Shown in pieces: positions 35,394 through 44,179 of a stretch of DNA of 64,000 bases (within the stretch, counting starts at the first letter, position 1; every line of letters begins with the position of its first letter). The translations under genes were made by a program, and so were the position numbers. Below the pieces are notes generated by a model. That model searched no databases and was not told where the DNA came from. It was given only the letters and a program-made list of their open reading frames with translations. The stretch is from Bradyrhizobium sp. 195 (lineage in GTDB: Bacteria; Pseudomonadota; Alphaproteobacteria; Rhizobiales; Xanthobacteraceae), in the NCBI RefSeq assembly GCF_023101665.1, contig NZ_CP082161.1, positions 3,782,001-3,846,000 on the forward strand, read 5' to 3'.

Positions 35394-36098
35394 CTAGCTC
35401 AGCAATTGGCGACAGATGTTGACGAAATCGTCGGTCCAGCCCGTGAGAAGCCCGAGCAGGACAAGCCAGACCAAGAGCAGGAAGTGCCAGTAGATGGCGC
35501 ACAGCTCCACGCTCAAGCGCATGTCGGCGATCCCGGCGCCACGCCACATCTTGGTCGTGGTTCTGCCAAGCGCCACCAGGCCGCCCGTCAGATGCAGTCC
35601 GTGCACTGCGGTCAACAGGTAGAAGAAGGAGTTCGCCGGATTCGATGCCACGAAGTATCCGGCCGCGCCGAGCTGTTGCCAGGCCAGGAGCTGTCCGCCG
35701 AGGAAGATCACGGCAGCCGCGCCGCCCGCGAGAAGGCCGATCATGACGCTTTCAGCATCGTGGCGGCGCGCGGCAACGTAGGACCATTGCAGCGCGACGC
35801 TGCTCAGGACCAGGACGCCCGTGTTGAACCACAGCAGCCGCGGCACCGGCAGCGCCCGCCAGTCCACCACGTTCATACGCATCGAGTACGCGCTGATGAA
35901 GAGGACGAACAATACGCTCGCGACAGCGAGAAACACGCCAAGTCCGACCTTAGCTGCCGGCCAGGTCATGGCATCGCCGCCGGGGAAGTCACCGATCGGG
36001 CCTTCCTCCAGCCACGGCTTGGCCGTGAGCCGCTGCTGCGAGAGCCACCATCCGGCGATGACCGCGAGCACAGCCAGGAACAGGATGACGGCACTCAC
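35394..36098 (-). CDS. coxO: Cytochrome c oxidase subunit III-like protein (second type)
   Basis: 234 residues with seven hydrophobic helices. The subunit III pattern is clear in the second half: NSFFYLLTAVHGLHLTGGLVALG and IYWHFLLLVWLVLLGLL. The first helix (VILFLAVLAVIAGWWLSQQ) and WLEEGPIGDFPGG are unlike the neighbour at 34657, so this is a divergent form rather than a duplicate. It overlaps the subunit I stop codon by four bases. The name follows the coxMNOP order and is tentative. Confidence 0.85.
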   Translation of the reverse strand: MSAVILFLAVLAVIAGWWLSQQRLTAKPWLEEGPIGDFPGGDAMTWPAAKVGLGVFLAVASVLFVLFISAYSMRMNVVDWRALPVPRLLWFNTGVLVLSSVALQWSYVAARRHDAESVMIGLLAGGAAAVIFLGGQLLAWQQLGAAGYFVASNPANSFFYLLTAVHGLHLTGGLVALGRTTTKMWRGAGIADMRLSVELCAIYWHFLLLVWLVLLGLLTGWTDDFVNICRQLLS

Positions 36099-37873
36099 GA
36101 AGCTGCTCCCTGAACGACCTGCGTCGCGCGCGGTGGCTGGTTCTGCGGAATGAAGTCCTCCTCCGCGCCCGGGACGCTGTAGTCATAGGCCCAGCGGTAG
36201 ACGATCGGGAGCTCCTTGCCCCAGTTGCCGTGCCCGGGCGGTGTCTCCGGTGTCTGCCACTCCAGCGTCGTCGCCTGCCACGGATTGCCACCTGAGGCCT
36301 CACCTTTGAACAGGCTCCAGGCAAGATTGAACAGGAACACCATCTGGCTGAAGCCGACGGTCAAGGCCACCACGGAGATGAAGGCGTTCAGTGAATGGGC
36401 CGAGGGCGGGATGAACGACGTATCCCCGAGTTCGAAATACCGGCGCGGAACGCCGAGCAGTCCGAGATAGTGCATGGGGAAGAAGATCAGGTAGGCGCCG
36501 AGGAAGGTGACCCAGAAGTGAAACTTGCCCAGGACGTCGTTCAGCATCCGCCCGGTGACCTTGGGGTACCAATGATAGATCGCGCCGAGCACGACCATGA
36601 TCGGCGCCACGCCCATCACCATGTGGAAATGCGCGACCACGAACATGGTATCCGAGAGCGGAACGTCCACGACAACGTTGCCGAGGAAGAGGCCGGTGAG
36701 CCCGCCGTTCACGAAGGTGATGATGAAGCCGAGGGCGAACAGCATCGGCACCCTGAGATGAATGTCGCCGCGCCACAGGGTCAGCACCCAATTGTAGACC
36801 TTGATCGCGGTGGGGATGGCGATGATGAGCGTCGTGGTGGCGAAGAAGTACCCGAATTGCGGGAACATGCCGCTCACATACATGTGGTGCGCCCATACGA
36901 TGAAGCTGAGCGCGCCGATGGCCACGATCGCCCAGACCATCATGCGGTAACCAAAGATGTTCTTGCGCGCGTGCGTGCTGATCAGATCGGAGACGATGCC
37001 GAAGGCGGGCAGGGCGACGATGTAGACCTCGGGGTGGCCGAAGAACCAGAACAGGTGCTGGAACAGCAGCGGGCTGCCGCCGCCATATTTCGACAGCGTG
37101 CCCATCTCGACGAGCGAGGGCATGAAGAAGCTGGTTCCCAGGAGACGGTCGAGCAGCAGCATGACCGAGGCAACGAAGAGTGCAGGGAATGCCAGCAACG
37201 CCATGACCGTCGCCGTGAAAATGCCCCATACCGTCAGGGGCAGGCGCATCAACGTCATGCCGCGGGTGCGCGCCTGGAGCACCGTGACTACATAATTCAG
37301 CCCGCCCATGGTGAAGCCGATGATGAACAGGATCAGGGACGACATCATGAGAATGATGCCCCAATCCTGCCCGGGCGTTCCGGAGAGGATCGCTTGCGGC
37401 GGGTACAGCGTCCAGCCGGCGCCGGTGGGGCCGCCGGGCACGAAGAAGGTCGAAGCCAGCACCAGGACTGCGAGCAGATAGATCCAGTAGCTCAGCATGT
37501 TCACATAGGGGAAGACCATGTCCCGTGCGCCGACCATCAGCGGGATCAGGTAGTTGCCGAAGCCTCCGAGGAACAATGCGGTGAGCAGATAGATCACCAT
37601 GATCATGCCGTGCATGGTGATGAACTGGAGGTATTGGTTGGCATCGATAAAGGAGAAAGTGCCTGGAAATCCCAGTTGCAGCCGCATCAGCCACGACAGC
37701 ACCAGGGCCACGAGCCCGATGGCGGAGGCTGTCAGCGAGTACTGGATGGCGATGACTTTGGCATCCTGCGAAAAGACGTACCGCGTCCACCAGCTTTTGG
37801 GATGGTAAAGCTCGACTTCAGGTACTTCGGCAGGCGGAATGCCTGTGATCCCATCATATGGAACATCGACCAT
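36095..37873 (-). CDS. coxN: Cytochrome c oxidase subunit I (aa3/caa3 type)
   Basis: 592 residues, the catalytic heme-copper subunit. All key residues are present: heme a ligands in TMHGMIMV and VAHFHMVMG, CuB and cross-linked Tyr in GHPEVYIVALP and WAHHMYVSG. The proton-channel residues Asp (GARDMVFP), Glu (HPEVY) and Lys (IPTAIKVYNW) mark an A-type enzyme with D and K channels. AGGAGG precedes the ATG at 37873 (MVDVPYDG). It lies between subunits II and III in one operon. Confidence 0.95.
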   Translation of the reverse strand: MVDVPYDGITGIPPAEVPEVELYHPKSWWTRYVFSQDAKVIAIQYSLTASAIGLVALVLSWLMRLQLGFPGTFSFIDANQYLQFITMHGMIMVIYLLTALFLGGFGNYLIPLMVGARDMVFPYVNMLSYWIYLLAVLVLASTFFVPGGPTGAGWTLYPPQAILSGTPGQDWGIILMMSSLILFIIGFTMGGLNYVVTVLQARTRGMTLMRLPLTVWGIFTATVMALLAFPALFVASVMLLLDRLLGTSFFMPSLVEMGTLSKYGGGSPLLFQHLFWFFGHPEVYIVALPAFGIVSDLISTHARKNIFGYRMMVWAIVAIGALSFIVWAHHMYVSGMFPQFGYFFATTTLIIAIPTAIKVYNWVLTLWRGDIHLRVPMLFALGFIITFVNGGLTGLFLGNVVVDVPLSDTMFVVAHFHMVMGVAPIMVVLGAIYHWYPKVTGRMLNDVLGKFHFWVTFLGAYLIFFPMHYLGLLGVPRRYFELGDTSFIPPSAHSLNAFISVVALTVGFSQMVFLFNLAWSLFKGEASGGNPWQATTLEWQTPETPPGHGNWGKELPIVYRWAYDYSVPGAEEDFIPQNQPPRATQVVQGAAS

Positions 37874-37952
37874 AGAATACCTCCTCGGTCGTTTCCTTCG
37901 GGGACGATGAGTTGGTCTCACGCACCCGATCTATTTTCGCAGCGGCACCTTC

Positions 37953-38786
37953 TTACTTGCCGCCGGATTGGTACGTCGCCTTCACGACGGCTTTTGCCGG
38001 CGACAATTCTGCAAACGTCTTCTGTTGCTCAAGCCAAGCGTGATATTCACGTTCTTCGTCGATGATGACCTTGGCCCGCATCTGATAATGAGCAGCGCCA
38101 CAAAGCTCCGCACAGAGAACATCGAACGTCCCGGTTCGGATCGGCTTTATCCAGAAATAGGTCACCATGCCTGGAACCATGTCCATCTTGGCCCGGAATT
38201 CGGGCACGTAGAAATCGTGCAGGACATCGACCGAGCGGAGGAGAACCTTGACCGGCTTGCCGATTTGAAGGTGCAGGTCGCCGTTCTCGATCACGACGTC
38301 GTCCTGCGCATGCGGATCGTCGCGATTGAGTCCCATTGGATTGTCGGCGCCGATGTTGCGGACGTCGGACGTGCCCAACCGACCATCCTTTCCGGGAAGG
38401 CGGAAGCTCCATTGCCATTGCTGGCCCATGACTTCGATCTCGGTGGCGTCCGCGGGCACAGTCACGAACTGGTGCCAGACGACCAGGCCGGGTGCGAGCA
38501 TGGCGGCGACGCCGACGCCGGTCCCGACACTGAGCCACCATTCGAGCCTTTTGTTTTCGGGATTGTAGTCAGCCCGTCTTCCCTCCTTGTGGCGAAAGCG
38601 GAAGACGCAATAGGCCATGAACGCAATGACGGCGACGAAAACGAAGCCCGTGATCCAGAACGTGATGTTGATGGTATGGTCGATATATTCCCAGTTGGTG
38701 GCGATCGGCGTCCACCACCACGGGCTGTAGATGTGAAACAGCACCGAGCCGATTGCGACCAAGAGCAGTATCAATGCGACAGCCAT
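37953..38786 (-). CDS. coxM: Cytochrome c oxidase subunit II
   Basis: 277 residues: two N-terminal helices anchor a periplasmic cupredoxin domain that receives electrons from cytochrome c. The CuA ligands are intact: His in DVLHDFYVPEF and the CAELCGAAHYQM motif (Cys-x3-Cys-x3-His-x2-Met), with the conserved aromatic stretch MGQQWQWSF. No C-terminal heme c motif (CxxCH) is present, so it is aa3-like rather than true caa3. It is the first gene of the oxidase operon; the promoter must lie in the 520 bases upstream. Confidence 0.93.
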   Translation of the reverse strand: MAVALILLLVAIGSVLFHIYSPWWWTPIATNWEYIDHTINITFWITGFVFVAVIAFMAYCVFRFRHKEGRRADYNPENKRLEWWLSVGTGVGVAAMLAPGLVVWHQFVTVPADATEIEVMGQQWQWSFRLPGKDGRLGTSDVRNIGADNPMGLNRDDPHAQDDVVIENGDLHLQIGKPVKVLLRSVDVLHDFYVPEFRAKMDMVPGMVTYFWIKPIRTGTFDVLCAELCGAAHYQMRAKVIIDEEREYHAWLEQQKTFAELSPAKAVVKATYQSGGK

Positions 38787-39306
38787 CCTGATCCATCCTT
38801 GCCATCAAAGGCTGCGGATACGAATCCGGGGCGGAGCTCACGTCTGTCGCGATGGCTGCGTTGGCCTGCACGCCATCGCCGCGCCTCTTGCCTCGCCCAT
38901 TCAACCGGTCGCGATATCCAAGAGAAACGTCGCGACCGCTGGGGGGCGTCCAGGCTTTTAAAATGATCCCCCGCGAACCCGGCGTCAATAGCATGTCAAC
39001 GCGCTTAGACGGCGTGGGCGATGTTGTCGTGCGAGCTGGCGCGCGTCGGTCGCAGTCTCGATGTGATGCATCGCACAACATATGCGCCGCACAATTCACT
39101 CAGCCGGGAGTGCTGGTCATTCCAGCTCGCGCGCGCTAAGCTTGGGGCGCAGGTCGCGACGGGTTTCGTCCGGCTAAGCTCCTTCCTCGTTGAGCTTGGA
39201 ACTGCCGTACTCGGCTTGATCGCGTCTCCCGCACCTAAGGGCGGATACGCGTGGCCGGAAAGCGCGCCGATCGCCGCCGCGACTTTCAGCAGAGGAGGGT
39301 GTGTCC
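38787..39306. other. Divergent intergenic region, coxM-like/DUF2189
   Basis: About 520 bases between the oxidase operon and the DUF2189 gene. It contains no convincing gene. No clear FixK/FNR palindrome was found by eye. A TTTTAAAATGATC stretch near 38957 is locally AT-rich and may be part of the oxidase promoter. Confidence 0.45.
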
Positions 39307-40215
39307 ATGGCCACTCTTTATTCCGACAACATCGTAAAGCGGCACCTGTTCGGCGAGGCCGCCTCTTATCCCATTCGCAAGATCGGCTTGTCCGACCTGA
39401 GAGAGGCGCTCCGCCTGGGCTGGGACGATTTCCAGGCGATGCCGAGTCACGCGCTCGTTGTATGCCTGATTTATCCCGTTCTCGGTCTCGTCCTGTTCAG
39501 GATGGTCCTCGGCTATTCGGTCCTTCCGCTGCTGTTTCCGCTGGCGGCCGGGTTTGCCTTGATCGGTCCCTTTGCCGCGATCGGTCTCTACGAGCTCAGC
39601 CGTCGCCGCGAGCGCGGCGAAGAGGTCGAGGCATGGGACGCGATCAAGGTCCTGCGTGCACCGTCGTTCGGCGCCATGCTCGAGCTCGGCGTGCTCCTGC
39701 TCGTCCTGTTCGGGGCCTGGATCGGCGTCGCGAACGCAATCTATGTCGCCATCTTCGGTCACGCGGCGGCTGCAAGCATTCCTGACTTCGCAACCCGCGT
39801 GCTGACGACACCGGAAGGATGGTCGCTCATCATCGTCGGTTGCGGTGTCGGCTTCCTGTTTGCGGTCGCGGCCCTATGCGTCAGCGTCGTATCGTTTCCG
39901 TTGATGCTCGATCGGCATGCGACGGCGATCGATGCGATCCGAACGTCGCTGCGGGCGGTGGCTGCCAATCCGGTTGCGATGGCGGGGTGGGGGCTGATCG
40001 TCGCGGCGCTGCTGGTGATCGGCTCGCTGCCGCTCTTCGTCGGTCTCGCTCTCGTCCTGCCGGTGCTCGGTCATGCCACCTGGCATCTTTATCGGAGGGT
40101 GGTCGAGCCGAATCCGAATCCTCCGGATGAACCGCCGCCCCCGCCGAAGGGAAAGCGCTATGCTGCGGACTTCCCGGCCAATCTCTTTCCGTGGAGCCGC
40201 GAGGGCGAGCAGTAA
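39307..40215 (+). CDS. DUF2189 family membrane protein
   Basis: About 302 residues, roughly six helices in three pairs (for example HALVVCLIYPVLGLVLFRMVLGY and FPLAAGFALIGPFAAIGLYELSRRRERGEE in parts). The conserved GPFAAIGLYELSRRRE segment is characteristic of DUF2189. The tail is Pro-rich and ends WSREGEQ. AGGAGGG sits seven bases before the ATG at 39307. Function unknown. It is divergent from the oxidase operon, and some relatives are annotated near oxidases; the link is speculative. Confidence 0.85.
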   Translation: MATLYSDNIVKRHLFGEAASYPIRKIGLSDLREALRLGWDDFQAMPSHALVVCLIYPVLGLVLFRMVLGYSVLPLLFPLAAGFALIGPFAAIGLYELSRRRERGEEVEAWDAIKVLRAPSFGAMLELGVLLLVLFGAWIGVANAIYVAIFGHAAAASIPDFATRVLTTPEGWSLIIVGCGVGFLFAVAALCVSVVSFPLMLDRHATAIDAIRTSLRAVAANPVAMAGWGLIVAALLVIGSLPLFVGLALVLPVLGHATWHLYRRVVEPNPNPPDEPPPPPKGKRYAADFPANLFPWSREGEQ

Positions 40216-40272
40216 CAGCGAAACGGCCGCGCGTGGCGGCCGCCTTCGCGGGACATGACAACGAATAACGAC

Positions 40273-41466
40273 CTACTTCTGCTGCTGGGGCAGGAAGGTC
40301 GGCCCGACCGAGCGGATCGGCTTGTTCTCCGAGCTCGTCGCAGCCGTGCCGGTGTCCGCCGGCGGTGTTGGGGCCGGCGCGGTGGCTGTCGTCGGCGCCG
40401 AGGCTGCACCCTTCTTGCCATTGGCGGCAGGCGTGCCCTTGTTGAGCCGCTGCTGCTGCATCTTCTTGGCGCTCTCCTCGGTGACGATGATGTCGCCCTG
40501 CTGTTCGGCGGTCGCCTTGTCGTCGGCCGATTTCAGCGCGTCTGCCCAGGTCTGTCCTGCGGCCTTGCAGGAGCAGGACGGGTTGAACTCGCTGCGGAAT
40601 TTGAACGCGGTCGGCAGCGCCGTGTAGGGCTGGCCGCCGATCGAGACCGCGGAGTTCATGTCTTCGCCGGGATTGCGATGGGTGTAGAGCACGGCTTCCG
40701 CGGCCGGGCACAACGCCTTGCAGGTCTTCTCGTCGTCGGGGAAGCGCGCCGGCACCGTCGCAAACGAGACCGGGAAATAAGCGCCGTCGCAGGTGCGCAC
40801 GCACACGGTGCGGTAGGTGCCGGATTGCGGCCCGAGATCGGACGGCGGCACGGCTTGCGGATTGCCCGCGTTGTTGCCGCCGAACAGATTGCTCAGGAAG
40901 TTGCCGCCGCCTTGCGACTGCGCGGCGTTGGCGTATTGCGGGCCGCAATTGTTCTGCGCCAGCGCCGCAAGCACCGAGCGGCGCTGATTGTCGCGTTCCG
41001 GGCTGAAGCCGCCGGGGCCACCGCCACGCAGCCGCTCAAGATTGCCGGTGATCTGGTCCAGATTGGCGCGCATCTGCTGGATCTGGGTGTTGACCGGGCC
41101 GCATTGGGCTGACTGGCCGTTGAACAGCGAGAAGAAGCCGGAGGAATCGCAGCCCATGCGCTTGGCTTGCATGGTGACGCGATCGAGCTCGGCCTGCTGC
41201 TTGGCCTGGGAATCCTGGTAACGGCGGATCTGCTCCTCGCGCGCGGGGTCACCACCGCCGCCACGGTCCAGTGCCGCGAGCTGGCCCTCCAGTCGCACGC
41301 ACATCGGATTGGGTCCGAGCCCGTTCTGGCCGGGCTGAGGCGGCGGTCCGGGCGGGCCGGCCTGCGCGAAAGCGCCGGCGGCGAGCACGACGGTGCTCAA
41401 AAGCACGGTGCAGGCAAGGAGGAAGCGGGCACGGGACAGGGACAAAAATTCAGGCATATCCGCCAT
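40273..41466 (-). CDS. DUF2865 family secreted protein
   Basis: About 397 residues with a signal peptide (FLLACTVLLSTVVLAAGAFAQ). A Pro/Gly-rich stretch, a helical region with EEQIRRYQDSQAKQQAEL, and a Cys-rich core typical of DUF2865 (YRTVCVRTCDGAYFPVSF, CKALCPAAEA, SCSCKAAGQTWADAL) follow. The C-terminus is low-complexity Ala/Thr/Pro. Probably periplasmic or surface-associated; role unknown. Starts at 41490, 41466 and 41457 are all in frame; 41457 (MPEFLSLSRA) gives the most compact signal peptide. Confidence 0.85.
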   Translation of the reverse strand: MADMPEFLSLSRARFLLACTVLLSTVVLAAGAFAQAGPPGPPPQPGQNGLGPNPMCVRLEGQLAALDRGGGGDPAREEQIRRYQDSQAKQQAELDRVTMQAKRMGCDSSGFFSLFNGQSAQCGPVNTQIQQMRANLDQITGNLERLRGGGPGGFSPERDNQRRSVLAALAQNNCGPQYANAAQSQGGGNFLSNLFGGNNAGNPQAVPPSDLGPQSGTYRTVCVRTCDGAYFPVSFATVPARFPDDEKTCKALCPAAEAVLYTHRNPGEDMNSAVSIGGQPYTALPTAFKFRSEFNPSCSCKAAGQTWADALKSADDKATAEQQGDIIVTEESAKKMQQQRLNKGTPAANGKKGAASAPTTATAPAPTPPADTGTAATSSENKPIRSVGPTFLPQQQK

Positions 41467-41598
41467 TCTAGCGAGGTCACGGCCCGGCATGACTTTGGAG
41501 GGCCGAAGCGCGCCCTCCCATAGCCGCTTCCTGCGGCATCGTCACGTCGTTTCGGGTGCCAAAGCACCGGGCCTAAGCTACGCCAGCTCCGAGCGAAT

Positions 41599-41904
41599 TC
41601 AGCGCTGGCAGGTGATTGCGACATATTCGTCGCAACGGCCATGGGAGCAATTTGTGCCGGATTTGGGGACAGAGCCGGTAATTTCGTCGGGATCGACCCG
41701 GCGATAGCTCGATGCCTGGGCAAAATCTCGTGACTGGCAATAGGTGCGGGCGGCGGAGGCGCCGCATTTGTCGCTTTTGGCCAGGCACTGGTCGATGCCG
41801 TAGCCGTCTGCCTGGTTGGCGATGATGAAGACGCGGCTCTCGGCGAAGGCGCTGGAGGCCGCAAAGATGGAAGCGCCGAAAATGAGCGCGGGCAAGAATC
41901 GCAT
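41599..41904 (-). CDS. Small secreted cysteine-containing protein
   Basis: 101 residues with a signal peptide (MRFLPALIFGASIFAASSAFAES) and a mature part of about 80 residues with six cysteines (DQCLAKSDKCG, TYCQ, TNCSHGRCDEY, ITCQ), consistent with three disulfide bonds. It is likely periplasmic. No family recognised with certainty; similar short proteins occur beside DUF2865 genes in related genomes only as my impression. Confidence 0.72.
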   Translation of the reverse strand: MRFLPALIFGASIFAASSAFAESRVFIIANQADGYGIDQCLAKSDKCGASAARTYCQSRDFAQASSYRRVDPDEITGSVPKSGTNCSHGRCDEYVAITCQR

Positions 41905-42192
41905 GAAAAAGCACCGGGGGCAAAAAGGGGAACCGCCGGTTCCAAAATGGGCTCAAATGGTTAGGGGATCATGAACCATCATGACGGGCAGCGCGCTTTG
42001 CGGAGATAAAACGGTGTTTCGCGGCTCTCTTGACGCGGGGGCGCCTCATAGCCCATATGTTCCACATGAACGGTCTCCTCGCCATTTGCGCCATTTGCCG
42101 CGAGATTACGAGCTAGCGATTCGCTGGCTGGAGCCGTCTTTTCTCAAAACATTGAGAGCCTCGGACGCCCGGCCGCAAGGGATGGGTTTGTC

Positions 42193-43572
42193 ATGGAATT
42201 GCGTCTTCACGATACGCTGAGCCGGGAAAAGCGGCCCTTTGTGCCGCTCGATGCCAAGAACGTCCGCATGTATGTCTGCGGACCGACGGTCTATGACTTC
42301 GCCCATATCGGCAATGCGCGGCCGGTGATCGTGTTCGACGTGCTGTTTCGGTTGCTGCGCCATCTCTATGGCGAGGCGCATGTCAAATATGTCCGCAACA
42401 TCACCGACGTCGACGACAAGATCAACGACCGTGCGGCGCGGGATTTTCCCGGCCTGCCGCTGAACGAGGCGATCCGCAAGGTCACCGAGCAAACGGGACA
42501 GCAATTTCACGCCGATGTCGACGCGCTCGGTGCACTGCGGCCGAGCGTCGAGCCGCGTGCGACCGAGCATATCGGCGAGATGCGCGAGATCATCGAACGG
42601 TTGGTCAAGGGCGGCTTTGCCTATGTTGCCGAGGACCACGTGCTGTTCTCGCCGCAGGCGATGAACGCCGACAAGACCGGGTTGCCACGCTACGGCGCAC
42701 TGTCCAATCGCTCGCTCGACGAGATGGTCGCCGGCGCCCGCGTCGATGTCGCGCCCTACAAGAAGGGCAACACCGATTTCGTGCTGTGGAAGCCGTCCAA
42801 GCCGGGCGAGCCGTCATGGCCGTCTCCGGCCGGCATCAAGGCTGAGGGGCGTCCGGGCTGGCACATCGAGTGCTCGGCCATGGCCTGGAAGCATCTCGGC
42901 GAGCATTTCGACATCCATGGAGGCGGCATCGATCTCGTGTTTCCCCATCACGAGAACGAGGTCGCGCAGACCTGCTGCGCCTTCCACCAGCAGCGCATGG
43001 CGAACTACTGGATGCACAACGGCTTCCTCCAGGTCGAGAGCGAGAAGATGTCGAAGAGCCTCGGCAACTTCATCACCATCCATGAGCTGCTCGCGGACTG
43101 GCCCGGCGAAGTGCTGCGCCTGAACATGCTCAAGACGCATTACCGCTCGCCGATCGACTGGACCATGAAGTCGCTGGAGGAGAGCGCCAAGACGCTCGAC
43201 GACTGGTATCGCCTCGCGGCGGATGTCGAACCCGGCAAGCCGGCCGCGTCCGTGGTCGAGCCGCTGCTCGACGATCTCAACACGCCGCTGGCGATTGCGG
43301 CGCTGCACGGCCTGCGTGGTGATGTGGCTGCTCTGGCGGGCTCGTTGCGGCTGCTCGGCTTCCTGTCCGAGAGTGCCGGGCAGTGGGAAAGCCGCAAGCA
43401 GCAGGCGAGCGGCGTCGATGCCGGGGAAGTCGAGCGCCTGATCGCGGAGCGGACGGCTGCCCGTAGCCGCAAGGATTTTGGGGAGTCCGACCGCATCCGC
43501 GATCTGCTCGCTGCGATGGGCGTTGCGATCAAGGACTCGAAGGACGGGACGACGTGGGAGGTTGCGCGATGA
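42193..43572 (+). CDS. cysS: Cysteine-tRNA ligase
   Basis: 459-residue class I aminoacyl-tRNA synthetase charging tRNA-Cys. The HIGH-type motif is [13 protein letters not shown] with the zinc-ligand Cys in YVCGPT. Other motifs are [25 protein letters not shown] and KMSKSLGN. Length and order are normal. Its stop codon overlaps the start of a 37-codon gene (ATGA), which in turn precedes a GNAT gene and cimA, so a four-gene operon is likely. Confidence 0.96.
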   Translation: MELRLHDTLSREKRPFVPLDAKNVRMYVCGPTVYDFAHIGNARPVIVFDVLFRLLRHLYGEAHVKYVRNITDVDDKINDRAARDFPGLPLNEAIRKVTEQTGQQFHADVDALGALRPSVEPRATEHIGEMREIIERLVKGGFAYVAEDHVLFSPQAMNADKTGLPRYGALSNRSLDEMVAGARVDVAPYKKGNTDFVLWKPSKPGEPSWPSPAGIKAEGRPGWHIECSAMAWKHLGEHFDIHGGGIDLVFPHHENEVAQTCCAFHQQRMANYWMHNGFLQVESEKMSKSLGNFITIHELLADWPGEVLRLNMLKTHYRSPIDWTMKSLEESAKTLDDWYRLAADVEPGKPAASVVEPLLDDLNTPLAIAALHGLRGDVAALAGSLRLLGFLSESAGQWESRKQQASGVDAGEVERLIAERTAARSRKDFGESDRIRDLLAAMGVAIKDSKDGTTWEVAR

Positions 43573-43682
43573 AGCGGCCCGACACGCCGTTCCCGCGGCA
43601 CTGGCTCTATTACATCGCGCTGAAGATCCTGCTGCTCGGCGCCGCCGTGGCGATCGTGCTCAAGCTCTATGGGATGTGGTGA
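43569..43682 (+). CDS. 37-residue single-pass membrane protein between cysS and GNAT gene
   Basis: A short frame that starts with ATG overlapping the cysS stop (ATGA) and ends six bases before the GNAT start. It encodes [18 protein letters not shown] and then a hydrophobic helix [18 protein letters not shown]. Positive charges at the N-terminal side and an aromatic belt (HWLYY) suit a single-pass inner membrane protein. The tight coupling on both sides and the clear helix argue that it is a real gene. Family unknown. Confidence 0.7.
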   Translation: MKRPDTPFPRHWLYYIALKILLLGAAVAIVLKLYGMW

Positions 43683-43687
43683 AGAGG

Positions 43688-44179
43688 ATGGCACAAGAAC
43701 ACCCAAAGCCCGGATTGCGGCCGTTCCTGCCTGATGACGTGCCGGTGCTCGCCGCGATCTTCACCGCGAGCATCGAGGAACTGACCGGCGACGACTATAG
43801 CGAGGCGCAGCAGCAGGCCTGGATGGAGGCCGCCGAGGACGAGGAGTTCGGCAAGCACCTCGCCTCCGACCTGACGCTGATTGCGACGCTCGATGGCTCG
43901 CCCATCGGCTTCGCCTCGCTGCGTGGCAACGACCACATCCGCATGCTCTATGTGCATCCGGCCGTCAGCGGGCAGGGCATCGCGACCCTGCTGGTCGACG
44001 CGCTGGAGAAGCTTGCCGGCGGCCGCGGTGCGACAAGCCTTTCTGTCGATGCCAGCGACACCGCGCAGGGCTTTTTCGCCAAGCGCGGCTACACTGCTCA
44101 GCAGCGCAACAGCGTCACCATGAATGATGAGTGGCTCGCCAACACCACCATGAAGAAGACGCTCGGAGCGGGGCAATGA
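43688..44179 (+). CDS. GNAT family N-acetyltransferase
   Basis: 163 residues, acetyl-CoA-dependent N-acetyltransferase fold. The acetyl-CoA motif A is IRMLYVHPAVSGQGIATLLVDALE (R/Q-x-x-G-x-G/A as SGQGIA), and motif B-like ASDTAQGFFAKRGYT follows. The N-terminal half begins LRPFLPDDVPVLAAIF. Substrate unknown. Its stop overlaps the cimA start (ATGA). Start 43688 is taken; GTG codons three and four positions upstream are alternatives. Confidence 0.88.
   Translation: MAQEHPKPGLRPFLPDDVPVLAAIFTASIEELTGDDYSEAQQQAWMEAAEDEEFGKHLASDLTLIATLDGSPIGFASLRGNDHIRMLYVHPAVSGQGIATLLVDALEKLAGGRGATSLSVDASDTAQGFFAKRGYTAQQRNSVTMNDEWLANTTMKKTLGAGQ

Noticed and set aside
36095..37873. Apparent Lys-to-Arg change in the K channel of subunit I
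   Set aside because: On realignment the channel Lys is in IPTAIKV after the CuB His pair, and it is present; the Arg is in an unrelated loop.
37953..38786. Idea that the subunit II lacks CuA and so forms a quinol oxidase
   Set aside because: The His and the CAELCGAAHYQM motif are all present, so CuA should form and cytochrome c is the likely donor.
38852..39139. 95-codon frame in the gap between the oxidase operon and DUF2189
   Set aside because: No ribosome site, no motif, and composition like random high-GC sequence.
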